Below are positions 1-13,900 of a stretch of DNA of 64,000 nucleotides, piece by piece (within the stretch, counting starts at the first letter, position 1; every line of letters begins with the position of its first letter). The stretch is from contig VXBM01000272.1 in the NCBI GenBank assembly GCA_013400155.1, forward strand, positions 158,216 to 222,215. Reading direction: 5' to 3'. The notes under the pieces were generated by a model. That model was not told the origin of the DNA and searched no databases. It was given only the letters and a program-made list of their open reading frames with translations. A program made the translations under genes and the position numbers. The stretch comes from Helopsaltes ochotensis (lineage: Eukaryota; Chordata; Aves; Passeriformes; Locustellidae).

Positions 1-1365
1 TTACATGTTTTGTTTTCTCTGCCCTGTGGGGAGGCCTCTCCCCTCCCTTTTATTCCCCAGAGCTGAAGCTCTGCTGCCACCATACTCGACATCCCCTGCC
101 CCTTCCCACAACAGCAGGTTCTGGCCACGTGTCAGGAAGCTGATTTTAGGCATGGGAATGCTCCCACCTCAAAACCAGACCAGTGACCAGCACAACAGCC
201 AATCTTTTTCAGACATCCTTGTGTCACCTCTCAATTTTAAAACAACAGTTTAGCTGTAAAAAGGCAGAAATATGGGCTCTTTCCAACTGAGCAGCAGCAG
301 CAAGCATTTAAAACCTGCAGGTTTTCACTCCAGGGGATGGGTTTTGTTTTTCAGAAACAGAAGCTGTATAACCATCTGTTAGATACACACGGGTGAGAGC
401 AGCAGCGACACAGAACCCACTCTCAAACCACAGGTCCAAAGGTGGTGAAATCTGAGGTGGGCACCAACCAAAAGATGATTTCCAGCAGCAAGAGATTCAG
501 AGAAAGAAGCACTGTGACAGTCAGAGGGGCAATGGGCAGCCTTGAAGACAGCAAGGCAGGCTGGAACACAATCACTAAAAGATACTTAAAATTAGTTTAA
601 AGCATCCTTCAGCTGAGCAGGGAGCTCCCAGAGCTCTGCAAAGGCAGGAAGGCAGCACAGTTGAAAGTCACTGTTATAGGAAGTTAGGAAACCAACTCCA
701 TAAAAATTGGAGAATACTGATCCAGGAGGACAAATGATTGTGCACAAGGCACAACAGTATTTGCTGCATTGGCTGGGAAATCGAAAGATTGGCAAACTGA
801 AACCACTGCAATGGGTAAATGACAGAGTAACTCCTAAGGATGGACATTTTATTCAATTACAAGAGCATTCAGTCATTGCTGACCAAGTTATCTACCAACA
901 TCCAATTCAGGAAGTTAAGTGTGAGGTTGTTTCTTTTTTGGATCAGCCTCTCCAATTTTGTGGTATGGGGGTCCAGCTTCTACCTTACCTTCCCCTACCA
1001 TAAGACAAGAGTCTTATTACAGACTCCATGACAGACGACAAAAGGTTCTTTCTTCCACTAAGCTTTGCTTTTGGGACAGGAAAGATGTAGTTCCTGGTAC
1101 AAGAAATGAAGCACCATTTTAAGTAGTTACTGGTTATTTTTACAACCAGGAAAATGACCAAACTCTGTTCTACTCTGATTTGGAACAGATTGAACCCAGA
1201 GGGTAAATAAATAAAGATCTGTTTAGGTTTTTAAGTTAGGAGCATGTGTGTGTCTATAACCAAGATCACATACAGAGATAGAGCAGGAAGTGTGAACATA
1301 AGAGATCTGAGCAGTGGCTATAGAGTAGAGGAATAAAGTTTAAGATGATACAACATCCAGTGTAA
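1..1365. other. 3' flank of MED14, no gene seen
   Basis: AT-rich unique-looking sequence. Only short open frames without recognisable similarity. In mammals the next genes on this side are CXorf38 and ATP6AP2; no exon of either is recognisable here. Confidence 0.5.
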
Positions 1366-1878
1366 GATTTTTTAATCCAGTTTATTAAATATTGCTTTTT
1401 GGGGACATGTTTACAACAAGCCCAAATAAATTGTTTAAGGATTCAAAGCAGTCATATTAAAATACAGCTTCAATATAAAGTTTGTCACAGTTTTACAGTA
1501 TTCAAAAATGACAGACCTGCCTTAAAAAAAGACTATTACACCAAAACATAAGAAAAAACAGAAAAACAAACAAGTTTGGCATTTTCATAATCTTTATAGT
1601 ATAAAACAGAATATTAAATCTATTACCAGCAAGCTGATACTTCAATCTATTACCTAGTCTGAAGTGTCTCCCATTAAAACACACTATACAACAGCACTAT
1701 ACAAAAGTCGTGGTGATACTCATGTGATGAAAGTGCATCCCTGAAAGTTTGCCAGTTTATAGTTAGCTCTTAGAAAAAAAGGTAAAATTAAAACGTCCTC
1801 TTTTAACTGAAGGCTTTATTTTTTTTAAAATTTTTTTTTTGCTGTTTTGTCTCACTTTCAGCCTTCTTTTAAAAGTGT
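1366..1878 (-). other. MED14: MED14 3' untranslated region (predicted)
   Basis: AT-rich sequence following the stop codon with no further splice evidence. The far end is set by the AATAAA-type signal at 1381-1386 and is therefore approximate. Human MED14 has a longer 3' UTR as I recall, so a longer form running past 1366 is possible. Confidence 0.55.
1381..1386 (-). terminator. Candidate MED14 polyadenylation signal AATAAA
   Basis: Reads AATAAA on the minus strand about 495 nt after the stop codon. A GT-rich stretch (GGATGTTGTATC) follows within 20-30 nt, as expected for a downstream element. A second AATAAA at 1815-1820 lies only about 60 nt past the stop and has a weaker context. Confidence 0.5.
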
Positions 1879-1952
1879 CTAGGGACGCCCCCCAGGGGGC
1901 AGCGTAAGATTAACCATCAAATCACGAACGGCTGCAAATATTGTGCATTCAC
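1879..1952 (-). CDS. MED14: MED14 exon 31 (C-terminus and stop)
   Basis: Encodes the last 24 residues, ending LTLPPGGRP then TAG, a very conserved MED14 tail. The exon opens with two bases that complete the glycine codon begun in exon 30. The acceptor is CCCTGTTCCAG with a CTAAC branch-point-like motif about 25 bases upstream. That whole acceptor unit is tandemly duplicated (see the repeat at 1953-2062). Confidence 0.96.
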
Positions 1953-4900
1953 CTGGAACAGGGAAAAAAGACAGGTTAGCAGCGCGCCCCGGACAGCCCT
2001 TCCTCACTCTGGAGCAGGGAAAAGAGACAGGTTAGCCCCACACCCCACAGCCCTTCCTCACTGAGCCCCCTGAGCCCCCAGGGCAGAGCCGAGGGTGCAG
2101 ACACTCGACTCCCAAACCCCAACGACCTCCAGGGACAGAGGTCGGGATCTGTGGCAGTTACCAGCTGAAGTAGCTCCAGCTTTCCCAGCAGGACTGCTCT
2201 TGTTAGTGATGGAATTGCAAGTAGCTCTTTTAATTGCTTTTAAATGTCAGATTGAATCTATGCTAGAATTGATTGCACATGGACTGCAATCCGATTTTTT
2301 CTGTATGCTATTAATTAAGAGCACTGCATCTTACAAAGAAAATAACCCAAATTTTTCAAGTTATATTTCTATTGATTACAAGCAGAAACTAAACATTTTG
2401 AAAGACTTAAGTCTGAAAAAGCTGGAAGACGTTTTCTGTCCTAAACTTAGTCTTGGAAACATTTACAATTCCAAGACTGGTCAACAGTTAGGAATCTTGT
2501 TTCTTTCAATCAAATTGCTCTGGCTCTACCCTTGACATCTAAACTGCAAAATAAAATACAGAGCAGGTGGACTTCTGTTTCCAACAGCTAAGATTCAATG
2601 CTGAGAGGAAAAGCCAGCCACAGCTACTTCAAGTTCTAAATACCAGCACTTGTTGATAAAACACATTCTGAATAGCTTAAAGAAGTTAAAACCAAGAGAA
2701 GTGAAAGGGTTAAATAAGAACAAAAGATTTAGTAACAGGCAGCTGTGATTTTCATCTACTGTTTCCTGCTAAGAGAATACAATCAATAGCCACTGCTGTA
2801 CTCTGGTCACTGTGGGCTGAATTCTTCCTGCATATTTCAAGAAATATCAATTAGAAGACATTGAATTTTGCTGCTGAAGGAGCAACAGCGTGAGCAAAGA
2901 GATAGGAGCAGAGCCTGTTGGGATGCATTAATCTTAACTGCCAGACTAGGGATTCCCAAGATTATTTTGGGCAAGTCATTATCATATCAAAGCTACAAAT
3001 CTGGGCTAAATACCATCCACTGCATCACTGAAAAATCTTTAGTCATGAGGTGCTTTAAGAATCATCACAAGTCCCTTGAGCTCCTCTCTAAGGGTCACCT
3101 CCAGCATCCACAGGGACTTTTATTTCCTTACCAGATTGATGTCCACTACATACTGTAGGTTTTGGACTTACAGCTCAAGTTTTAACTTATTATTCCAGGG
3201 CATTGATTTCCTCTCAGCTCATACAAGTATTTCCCCAAAGTAAAGTATTTTCTCTCATGGAGGTAAAGTGGTATTAGACAACATGTACTCACAATGAGTC
3301 AACATTTTACTGTTAAACACAGCAGAATGTGTTTGCCCACAGATCTGAAAAGAAAACTCTTTCAAAAGAACTTACTTTTCAGGCACTACTATTTTATTAA
3401 GAAGAAAATTAAGCTCAATACAAAATACTTTCTCACAAAGAGAGAAAGGTAAAAAAGATACAGCCAGAACAAGGCAACACTGATTCCAGGTTACAACGAC
3501 AGTGCCAGTAACATCATCTGTGTACGATGGGAGGCCCTGGTCCTTCCTGACTCAAACAGTGAAAAATTCCCTTAACCAAGCAGATTGCAATCAGTGCAGC
3601 AGAGAGCTAACAGGTAGGAAAGTCAGGAAAATCCTGGGTACAGCACAGGAGTAGCAGAAGAGAAAGGAGCATCAGACGAGAAAGGACACACATCTGGGAA
3701 CTCCCATGTACTGTTGTTTTAAAAGAAGTCTCCCAGCTATCTACTTTCATCTGTTGGCTCTCCTATCACCTTTCAATGGTGAAGAAAAGAAGGTATTCTT
3801 GTTCTCTTTGATCAGATATAATAATGTATATTTTGACCATAAGAACAGAGGAAATTGCATTTCAAGTATCCTCAGGGAAGGTCCTACTTTTGCTGGATGA
3901 TGGTGGAAAAAAAAATCATACAGACTCATTCTTTCTTTTGGAGGTCAGAAGAAGGACTACTACAAATTTCCTCTGCTCAGCCAGCTACATTCTCCTTTGC
4001 CTGGACAAGGTTCTGCTTGTGGCTCCAATACTTTTCCTCTGCTTTTTTTTCCTCCCAGTCTATACTTTGCTCCCTGTACTGGATTCTAAAACTGCTTCAA
4101 AACTTTCACGAAAAACAAAAGCTGTCCATTCTGATCTACCTAGTGACCATCAGAAAACAGTTCACCTAACATCTCCAGAGCAGCTTTGACAGTTACTTGC
4201 TCTGCCTGTGGTATTTTGTGGAGGGTTTACTTTAAAACACAGCTCAGGACAGTAACAAACAGCAAAGCAAGAACCTACCCTTCCCCACACCAGGGGAACT
4301 CTGCGGGGAAGCACCTTCCAAAAGCAACACCTGAAGTTTAGTTAATGTATTTTGAAATAAAAGTGCTATACAAACAACAGCTCTGTTCCACACACAGAAC
4401 TCCTACAGGGAACTCCACATGCCCTCAAGGCTATTTTCTCTTCTATTTACCTACACTATTACTACATGTTAAACAGAAAGTGCATATTAATTTAAATCCC
4501 ATCACAAGTTTCAGAAATGTATGCATATCCACACCAATTTAAGGTAAACATTGCTCATGTTCTACCAATTGAAATAATCCATCAAGCATAGTTAAAATGA
4601 CTGCATAACAACAAGATGAATAATTACACAAAAGAGAAGTAAGAGTCAACCTCTGGATTCACAACTTCAATCTATTCACTGGGTTTTTGGAAAAATTTTG
4701 TTCTTCATCAGGACTGAAAGTTATTGTTCTTATTGTGTATTAGGACCCCAAACCGCTGCTTACAGACAACATGCTGCCCAAAGGACCTGCTACTGTTCTT
4801 CCATGTTTTAGATTCCAAAAAAAAAAAAAAATAAAAGGCACGACAAACAAGAGGGAAAGCAAAGCACAACGCTGCTCACAGTGCACTACCTACAGGCCAA

Positions 4901-7900
4901 TGAACACTCAGAACAACCGAGCTCAAACACTTCACAGCACGTCTGGTGGACAGAACTGTATGCACCTCTGCTAGTGGACACACTGACAAAGGAGTATACA
5001 ACCACTGCAATTACTTTTGAATCATTCACAGCACGTGGACAAGTTCTGGTAACTATTTTAACATCCCTTTATATTCTACCGATAAGCTGAGTAACTTCAT
5101 AATTAACCATGAAAACTGACGCTTGGCCATAGCATATCTCTTGTGACTCATTCTAGGCCCATTTGTCAAGAAGTGCGACTCTTACTGAGCAGCAAGAGTT
5201 GGGCTAACAAGAGGTGGGTGCATTCTATCACTTGGGCAGAACAGCAAAACCCAGCCTGAATCATCAGTGTTCAGTGCAACCTTCTGCTGTGTTGCCAGCA
5301 TTCCTATTAAGTTACGTATTGCCTGTCACATCAGGAGTTTGTAATCACTAAAGAAGTAAGACAGAAATCAAGAATTCAGACTTAAGAGAGTTTAGTTTTA
5401 CACTGGAGATTTGTCACAGATGTCTGGGTGAAGAGAATATATCTACTGGACATGTACAGTACCTGGTCGTGGTGAATTCAGTTCAGCAAACCTCTTTAGA
5501 ATATTGCTAACCATCATTGGAGCAGCAACAGAAGAGTTCTGCTGCCTGGGAATGTCAGCCTGTTGCGTTGTACCCGAAGCCATATCATAAATAATTGGGA
5601 CAATAATGCTAACAGCTTCCTGTGGGACTGTTGTTTTCTGTGTTAGCTGAAGCTGTGGGGAAACAACCCAAAAAGTGTGTTAAATTGAATGACCATGTAC
5701 TTCAGTGCAACTTCTGATATAGTTAAACATTCCAGGCCTACAGGCAGCAGGTACTTCAACCCCCCTGTTTTCAGACACCAGGTGGAGACGATTGTCTTCT
5801 CCAAAGCACCCCGCAGAGAGCATTGCCTCGGGCACAACACTAATGTAGATTTGTTCTGAACATCTCACCCCTGCTCTCCTCTCCCAGCACCGTGCACCAT
5901 GCACGTCACCCCATCTAGGTGGTTAGTGCCTCAAAGAAGAACTAAACACCCACAAGTTGAAAATGCACTTGAAAATGCAGCCCAGGGGGAGCTGAACTTT
6001 ATATATTGTCAACATCTCTCAAGGAACACGAAACATGAGGAGTTGCTGTGCTTTAGTAGGAAGGAGAGTAGGAATATGAACCGAACTCATTACAGAAGAG
6101 ATCCAAGCAAATCCAGGATTCCAAGCAGCACAATACTTTTAGCCATTACAGCTGTCACATACAGTGGGCTTATGTTTTGCTACGAACTCATGATGATCTC
6201 AGAGACATGCAGGGTTAGAATTTTAAAACAGATTACTACTTACAAAAAACAACATTTTGGATTTCAGCACAACAGCAGGTGTTCCTGGAGGCGCAATTGG
6301 TGGAGCGCTGGGAGGGATTGTTAAACAAAACTGCACGTTCCATTTCAGCTGACTTGCCTGGTCAGGGAACTGTACAGAGAGCAGCACAGAGAAAGAGCAG
6401 CAAAGGTCTCACATCAGTGACATACACAGCTATGAAACATGGAAGCACCACAAAGTAGAATGTGCCTCTTTAGCTAAACCTGCAGATGTTGCCAGGTTTG
6501 GAGAAGTCAGAGTAACTCTGAAAGAACTGAGCAGAGTAACACAATCAGAAAGATTCTGGTCAGCCTGTGCATGTGCCTGTTGTGCAGTAACATGTCTGCA
6601 GTTCCTTAAAACCATCAGTTTAAATGAGAAATTTCAAGCGTTTCCAGGAAAGCTAGCAATAAAATGAAAACTTCTCCAGTAACATTAAATAACTTATGTA
6701 TAAATTTAGAGTAATTCGTGTGTTTGTAGATAAAGCTACAACAGCTTTCTTTCAAAAAGATAATAACCAAAGTTGGGTGAACTAAATAAACAGAACAGTG
6801 GACTTACCAGCTCCAGTTTCATGATGTGTACACAGTCCCTGAGGATGTGCGTGGGAGCCCCTAGTAACTTTGTGAAGGCTATCAGGGTGTTTGCTTTAAA
6901 AGGTGGTCCTGCAACCTAAAGAAAGACACTATTTAGTAGTGCCTATTTAGATAATGAAATGTATCATTTAATATGCAACCAGCATGCACAGCTGGGAATT
7001 TTATATTTTGCAGCTCCTACACATGCCAGTGAAAGTCAGCAGGACCACTCAAAACAACACCAGAGATAGAAAGCAATGCACAAAAATGTCAACATTCTTG
7101 ATTTCAGTACATACCCTTGTTTCAAAGAACTTCTCCAAAACCTGTAACTCCTCTGATTTCCACTGTCCTGTATTTTCAGGCGTTACTTTCAGCTGCAAGG
7201 TCTGGTTGGTTTTGGGATTGAGAGCAACCCTGCATTTCAGGGCCTCTGTCTTAAACATAATGACACCTGGTTCATTGGAGTTTATTAACTGTAGCTGCAT
7301 AAAAAGGAGGTTCACAGTCAATTAGTCATTCATTAAATGGCATGAACTCACACACACACACACACACACACTCTCTCTCTCTCACTCCCTCCCCAAATTG
7401 TAGTGATCAACCTCTCTTTCCAGAAAGAAATACATGGTATTTAAATACTGGTAAAACTGCCTTGAGAATTAAGCTTATGCCACATTTGGCTTCTTTCTCT
7501 GTCATTGAATCCATGCCACAGAAGTGAAGAGGCACATTTGTCTGTCCCAAGCCCTAAAGTAACATTCCCTACTGAGTAGTGAACATTAACTAGTAACTCA
7601 CTTTTCTGGCAATCCTGAGTGGTATCCACAGTAACCCCGTGGTTCTTCTAGTAAACTCCCAATGGACATGCTAAACCCAAAGAACCCACAGCATCTGAAA
7701 CTCTGCGCATAGACTTTGGTAACTTAACAGTTACCAAATTTCACCTGACCAAACAGGTTTTCCACATCTAATTTGCGTGGAAAAGAAGCGGAACTAAATG
7801 ATTTCTCTAAATTTTGACACTTCAGGTGGCAAAAATCAGAAGTAGAGCACAAGTCTAACAGCAAGCAGTTACTTTATTTGAAGCATTTCAGTTTGTGCCT

Positions 7901-10900
7901 GGTTTGAAAGACACGGAGCAGTCACACATCCGCAGGTCCATTCCAACTGAAACGTACCGTTTCCTGTTGTATGATCCTCTGAAGATGCCTCCTCATAATC
8001 ACTGACCCAAGGAATCGCTCAAGAGGGGAGCACAGATAGCTGCCAGCTAGTCCTGGCACAAGCCCAGGGGTAGGAGAGGGCAAGAGCAGAATATTCAAGG
8101 CACTGTGGGTGAGGATTGTAGGAATGGATGCAGCCCAAGAGCGCTGAGGTAGTTTCCGCGGTGGAGGCATGCTTGTCGGCATGACTTGGGAACCTGTGGG
8201 GACACGAGGACTTGCAGTAAGGGAGGATTTAAGCTGAAATGTAAGACATGTGCTCACTTTAATTGTCACTATTCATCAACAAGTCCTCTAGGCCAAAGCT
8301 CAATTCTTCTTATTTAAGAATTCGCCTGCCTAGTGATAGGCATCAGACAGACAAGGAATTAGTTTTGACCCTGAACCCATGCAAAGAATCTCATTAAAAT
8401 CCTCCCCCCTTTTCCTCTTTCTGCAGCATGCCAGCAGACAGCAGGTTTGCACAACAAACTCAATGGGATGTAAAGATGGCTAAATCAGTCGTGCAAGAGC
8501 AGCATTACAAATCTATTACGTGAAAAGTTAGTATTTGGGTTGGCAAATGGGCCTATCATTGCTTTCACTCTGAAGACTTTTCTCTTAGTCATGGAGTTCA
8601 ATAGTTTCAGACTCATTTCTGTACTGCAACAAGAGCTATCATCAATCCTGCTGACATTTATGCTGTATGCTTTAGCTCACTTCTCCCATTTGTTATTGAA
8701 GATTTGAACTAGGACAGAAATAAAGGCTTAATTTCTTTAGACATTTTACTGCACAAGGACAGTAAGGACTATGAGACTGACACAAGAACTACCCAAAGGA
8801 ACACAACTAGAAATGTTAAACATGAGTGTTTCACAGTTATAACACTGATAAAGAAGCCTACTTGTTCCAGCTCGTGGGGAATGAGAGGCATCAGGGACAG
8901 GTGAATGAAGGGAAGGGTTGGCTGGTGACATTCCAGGCATCCGTGCCGCTGGTGATGGACCAGAGACCTGGGGAGATCCCGGCCAATTCCCTGCACGCTG
9001 ACTGGGTGACATCATGGTGTATGGTGAGCTTGGGTCTATGGTACCTACAGATGTTACAAGACCATTATTATTTCTTTAAAAAGTAAAAGGCTTTCTAACA
9101 GAGAAACCTAGAAGAGGCTTACCAAAATCTGTAAAGCATGAAAGTGCCTGCAAGCTTTCAGACTGCTTTTTACAGCCATACAAAACACATGAGCTGGGGC
9201 AGAGAGCAAAAATCAAGATACAGATTTCAAGGTTTCCAGGTTGTATTTTTAAAAAGTAGAACTGAATGTTAAGGAAAATTTTCCTGTTCAACAAATAATA
9301 GGTTCTAAACCAAAAGGCGCTCTTGCCTACAGACTTGGACTTCTACTGCTCCTTAGCAAATGGAAGCCTCAGCCAGACAATTCCTTAATTATTCAGTATC
9401 TTACAGTTATTGCTGCAAAGGTATCTCTGCTATACAGACTGATCAGAACCTTAAAGCTACTCTGTGGTACATCTCTCTCACTTTGTTCATCTCAACAGTC
9501 AAACCGATGTGTGAAAATTACATCTGAACTGTTCATTTGTTGTGATCTATAGAACAGTCTCCAATGCATTGTGATTACACAAAGGATTGTTTTGGCAGCT
9601 TTCCAAAAAAATTCGACCGAATTAATAAAAGAAACAACCAAAAGGCATGTTGTTCACATAGAGATGTCAAACCAGCCAGACTTTGACAACATTTTCAAAT
9701 TGGAAGTCTTTGAATGTCTAACCTGTTCTAGTTATTCTTCCAGGAAATGTAAGCAGTGAAAATCCACTAACTAATATAACAAAAGAAAATGCTCATTAAA
9801 AGCTGCAGCCACTGTTCTGCTACAAGACAACATTGAATTTGCCCACATTAGTAAGCAGAAAGGAGTCAATTTTTAACATGTTAGGAATGCCTCAACATGC
9901 CATGCAGCTACTTTTGAATGCTGTTATCACTCACACATATGAAAACAGCTACTTGAACCAATTAGAAACCAGGAGTTTTTCTCAATTAACTTAGGTCTGC
10001 TCTAGAAGACTTAATCTGCCCTTCCTGTCACTACATATACACCTGCCAGTAAAAACTCACCATGTGGGCTGGCAAAGTTAGCTGTTTGTCCCATTGTGAT
10101 TCCAAGAGAGGAAGGTGAAGGAGTTGGACCAAAGGATGCTGGTGATGGTGCTCTTAAAGCCCCGCTAGGTGAGCTTGCAGCATGCAAATTTCCTGATCAA
10201 AGACATCACATCACTTGACATACACATTTACCCTCTTTCTGTTCTAATTTTTTCTATCAACTGCTCCCTCCTCTTTAGGGAGACAGCAAACAACTTTCAA
10301 GAAGATTTGTTTTTGCACTCAATGGCTTTATTTTGTACACGCATGACTGTTAGATTTTTCAGGTTGATTTACCACACAAAGGAAACCTCCTATGATATCT
10401 GGCTTGAAGAACGGCATTTCCCCCCTGTCCAGCCCTTCCCCAGATTTAAATATTTCAGCTGTTGTTTTACAACAGCTGGGAGCAGAAAGCAGAGCTTTGG
10501 TGATGAAAAGTTTTCTGAAGAAGCAGGCATTGAAAATTAATAGGCTTTTGTTTTAACAAGTTATAAACTGTAATAATGAAACAGTCCCAAATATTACACA
10601 GCTAAAGATGACAGTTTTACTTAAAGGGTTTTTTTAGCTTCAAAATGTACTTTGCAAAACATGCATGGCAGGACCCTGCTTTTTTTCCCCACAGTGTAAG
10701 GTGCATTCTCTTGGCTAATCTGAATCTGGGGCTAAACACAGCCCAAATAATAGCAAAAACATGCATGCACAAGGACCTGTTTTTCTAGTACAGGATCAGC
10801 TCCCAGCCTCCCAGCCTCCCAGCCATCCTACCTGGTGACTGTGTGTGCATCATGGACGGGGAGGGTGTCACTGTGTTGTGGTAGGAGGTGGGTGGTGAGG

Positions 10901-13900
10901 TGAGAGGATACGCTCCAGAGGCTCCTGCCTGCTTTGCAAATGGCTGAAATTGTCAACACAGGACAATGAGAACTTTCCATCACTTTGTACCAAAACAAAA
11001 GTTAAGCATATGCAGGAGAATGCTAATGAGGCTTTGGTCTTACAGGTTCATCCACACAGTTGTTTGATTTTTTTATACTATCTTATTCAGGGCTGTTTTT
11101 TTCAGTTTCTTCTAAAGACATAATACTTCTGTACCTCTCTCTTTTTATCTGCCACCATGTAATAGCAAAGCCTCCTGACTCTCCCTCCCATCTTTTATCT
11201 TAAACAGTTGTTTTCCCTCCCTCAGTCCTTTGCTTCTAGGCAGCAAGTCTCATGTGACCTTCCAAAGCTGCTGTTCATATGCTATGGGCTGTTTACACTG
11301 GAATGAGAAATGGCAAAATAAATTAATACGTTTTGCCCGAAGGGGAATTCTGCAGCAGAGTGGGTTTATAGTCTCCCTCTCCATTTTGTTACTGCTAATC
11401 CCTTTAGAACATGAAGTTCTTAGAAATCTACTGTTGTGGAAGACAATAAGCATTAATTTTGCCTGAAGGGTACCTGTTGTTGTGGTTGCTGCGGTGGCTG
11501 CTGGGGTTGGAGCTGTGATATCAAAGAATCCATCATGTCTCCTCCGATGGGAGAAGGTGGGTTATCATCTTCATTTACAGATCGTCTCCGTGCATCCTGA
11601 TTGCTGTCAACAAACATGTTCAGGAATGTCTGTGGAAAAAGCAGCTTTGTTACCAATTTGCCCATTTAAATTTTACCATACAAATGAAGGCAGTATTTGC
11701 TAAGCTTTAAAACTACCTTTATTAGCTACAGCACAGGAGACAGGCAGGCCTCTGGAGCTAAATACTAGTGGGCATTCATTAATTACAGTATAATTAGTCT
11801 GCAAAATATATCAATTCATAAACAGAAACACGTGGCTCTATAACAAGAAATATCTCCTGTAAATTGAAAAACCAACATTTCTCTCCTTAAAGATAAGGAA
11901 AATTTCTATATTTCTATTTCTATACTTGGAAATACCTGTTCCAGAACAACTCATCAGTATCCAGAACCTACAGGGCTGCTATATCACACCTATAACTGCC
12001 CTGTTTGGTTAAGAACATCTAGGTCACCTGTTCCACAGCAGTCTCTTGTACTCAAAGGAACTTGCCTACTTGAATTAATTCCTTCTCTACCTTCCCATTT
12101 CCATTCTCTTCTACCACTTTACCCTGTGCCTAAAATCTCCTTTCCATTAGCCTTTCCTTTGGCATTTGTTAAAGAGGCAGATGTTCAGGATCAGTAAAAT
12201 GCAATACCAGAGAATCAATATTCAGTTGCAACTGTCAGAAAAAAAAATTAGCAAATTAACCTGTTTTTCAAAGGGTGCCATTTTTCAGTATTTCAGTATA
12301 ACTAGCACTGGTACAAGCTGCCCTCAGGTATTCTGTCAATGTGCACAGATTCATTCTTCAGGAAGAGTGAACCAGCGCTGTATTTAGAAGCAAAGACAGA
12401 AGCAAAGACACAGGCTACTGCCACACACTGATGGAAACTGTTTTAAAAGAGAAGTTTCTGTCTAGAATCCTCTGACATGGAGTATTGTCCCACCTGCAAC
12501 TTATGAGCACTGTACTGCCACACAACACAGTTTGTGAGGAGCAGCTGCTACTAATCCTGGAGCACACATCTAGCCTAGTAACAAAGCTTCAGCAAGTTTC
12601 AACAAAAGGATACCTGAATACACAGATAAAAAAATTACAAACCCTAGCACTTGATGTTATTTTTTAAAAGGAAATGTGTTTATTCAAACTAATTAACAGA
12701 TCGACCAACAAATCAAAAACTTCCTTCTACGCTCAGACTTCGGAAGGACCGCATCTCTCCAGCAAGAAAACCTGCCCCAAGCTCTTCCCCTCAAGATTCC
12801 CACTTCCAAGTTAGAAGCTCATTTCTTTACAGCCTGCCAGAAGAACACGGGGGTGGTCACCTTCAGCCCAGGCGCGGGGTAAAAGCCCTCCACGATTTTG
12901 CTGTTGTCGAAGAGGCTGTAGGCGCCGTCGCGGATGGCCACCACGCCGCGGCTGCGGCAGTAGATGTCGATGCAGTACATGTTCCTGAAGGCCAGCCTGA
13001 TGTGCGTGGGGGACTGGGGCAGGATGGAGAAGCACTGGTAGGCAGTGTTGGTGCGTTGGGTCAGCCCCAGCATGGGCACGGTCGGGAGCTTGTTGATGGC
13101 GTTTAAAGGAGCCTGAGTGTCAAACAAAACCTGGGAGAGAGCGGAGATTGGGAGGTCAGGTAGCTTATCCAAGAGGAAAGGTCATGGAAAATTGCTGCTT
13201 TCTGGCAATGGGATCCATAAACAATCATAACACCCTTGAAGAGAACAGTTTAATCAGAATTCAGCTCCCTAGAGTCTTGCAATTTTCTTCAGAGAAGTTT
13301 TTAAGAACATTACCTGTAACAACTGCACCACATTTGGCGTTTTATTAAACATCTCCTGGAGCTGGTGCAGAATTGTGTTGTGACAGTTACTGCAACCTGA
13401 GTTTGGACCAACTGTTCCCAGTGAAATGTGGAACTTCTGGAGGATGGAGTTCCATTGAATGCTGATCTGCAATGTCACAAACATAAAATGATCTTGGAAG
13501 CTAGAACAAGTAGGCTGTAATGACGAGGTTATAATAAAAGATTATAACACGAAAGTTGGTCAGATTTAATTTTTTCCCCCATTTTTCATCAAACCTCAAC
13601 GGATTCCTAATTCACCTTCCTCAAAAGCTGCTGAGGTCGTGAAGAAAAAACAAAAAGCAGCTTTAACACCCATTTAGCTGCCTGGATTGTTGGCAACTAC
13701 AGAACTGGGCACTTACATCAGCAACTCAACCAAAAAGCAAACGAATCTTTTTTGCCAAAGGTGAGAGAGAGAAAATTAAACTCAAGAGATTCATGATGTG
13801 GAAAACTGATTAGTGAGTTGCTGGAGGTGGACTGGTTTTCTTAAGTTACATTACACAAAAATGAGTACTGGAGAAGATATAAGGAAGTTAAATGCAAAGT

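Noticed and set aside
2095..2535. Open frame of 146 codons in MED14 intron 30
   Set aside because: No recognisable domain or homologue; lies antisense in an intron and begins in the GC-rich duplicated block.
10800..10823. CTCCCAGC direct repeat beside the exon 23 donor
   Set aside because: Only three short units; too small to call as a separate feature and the donor itself is unaffected.
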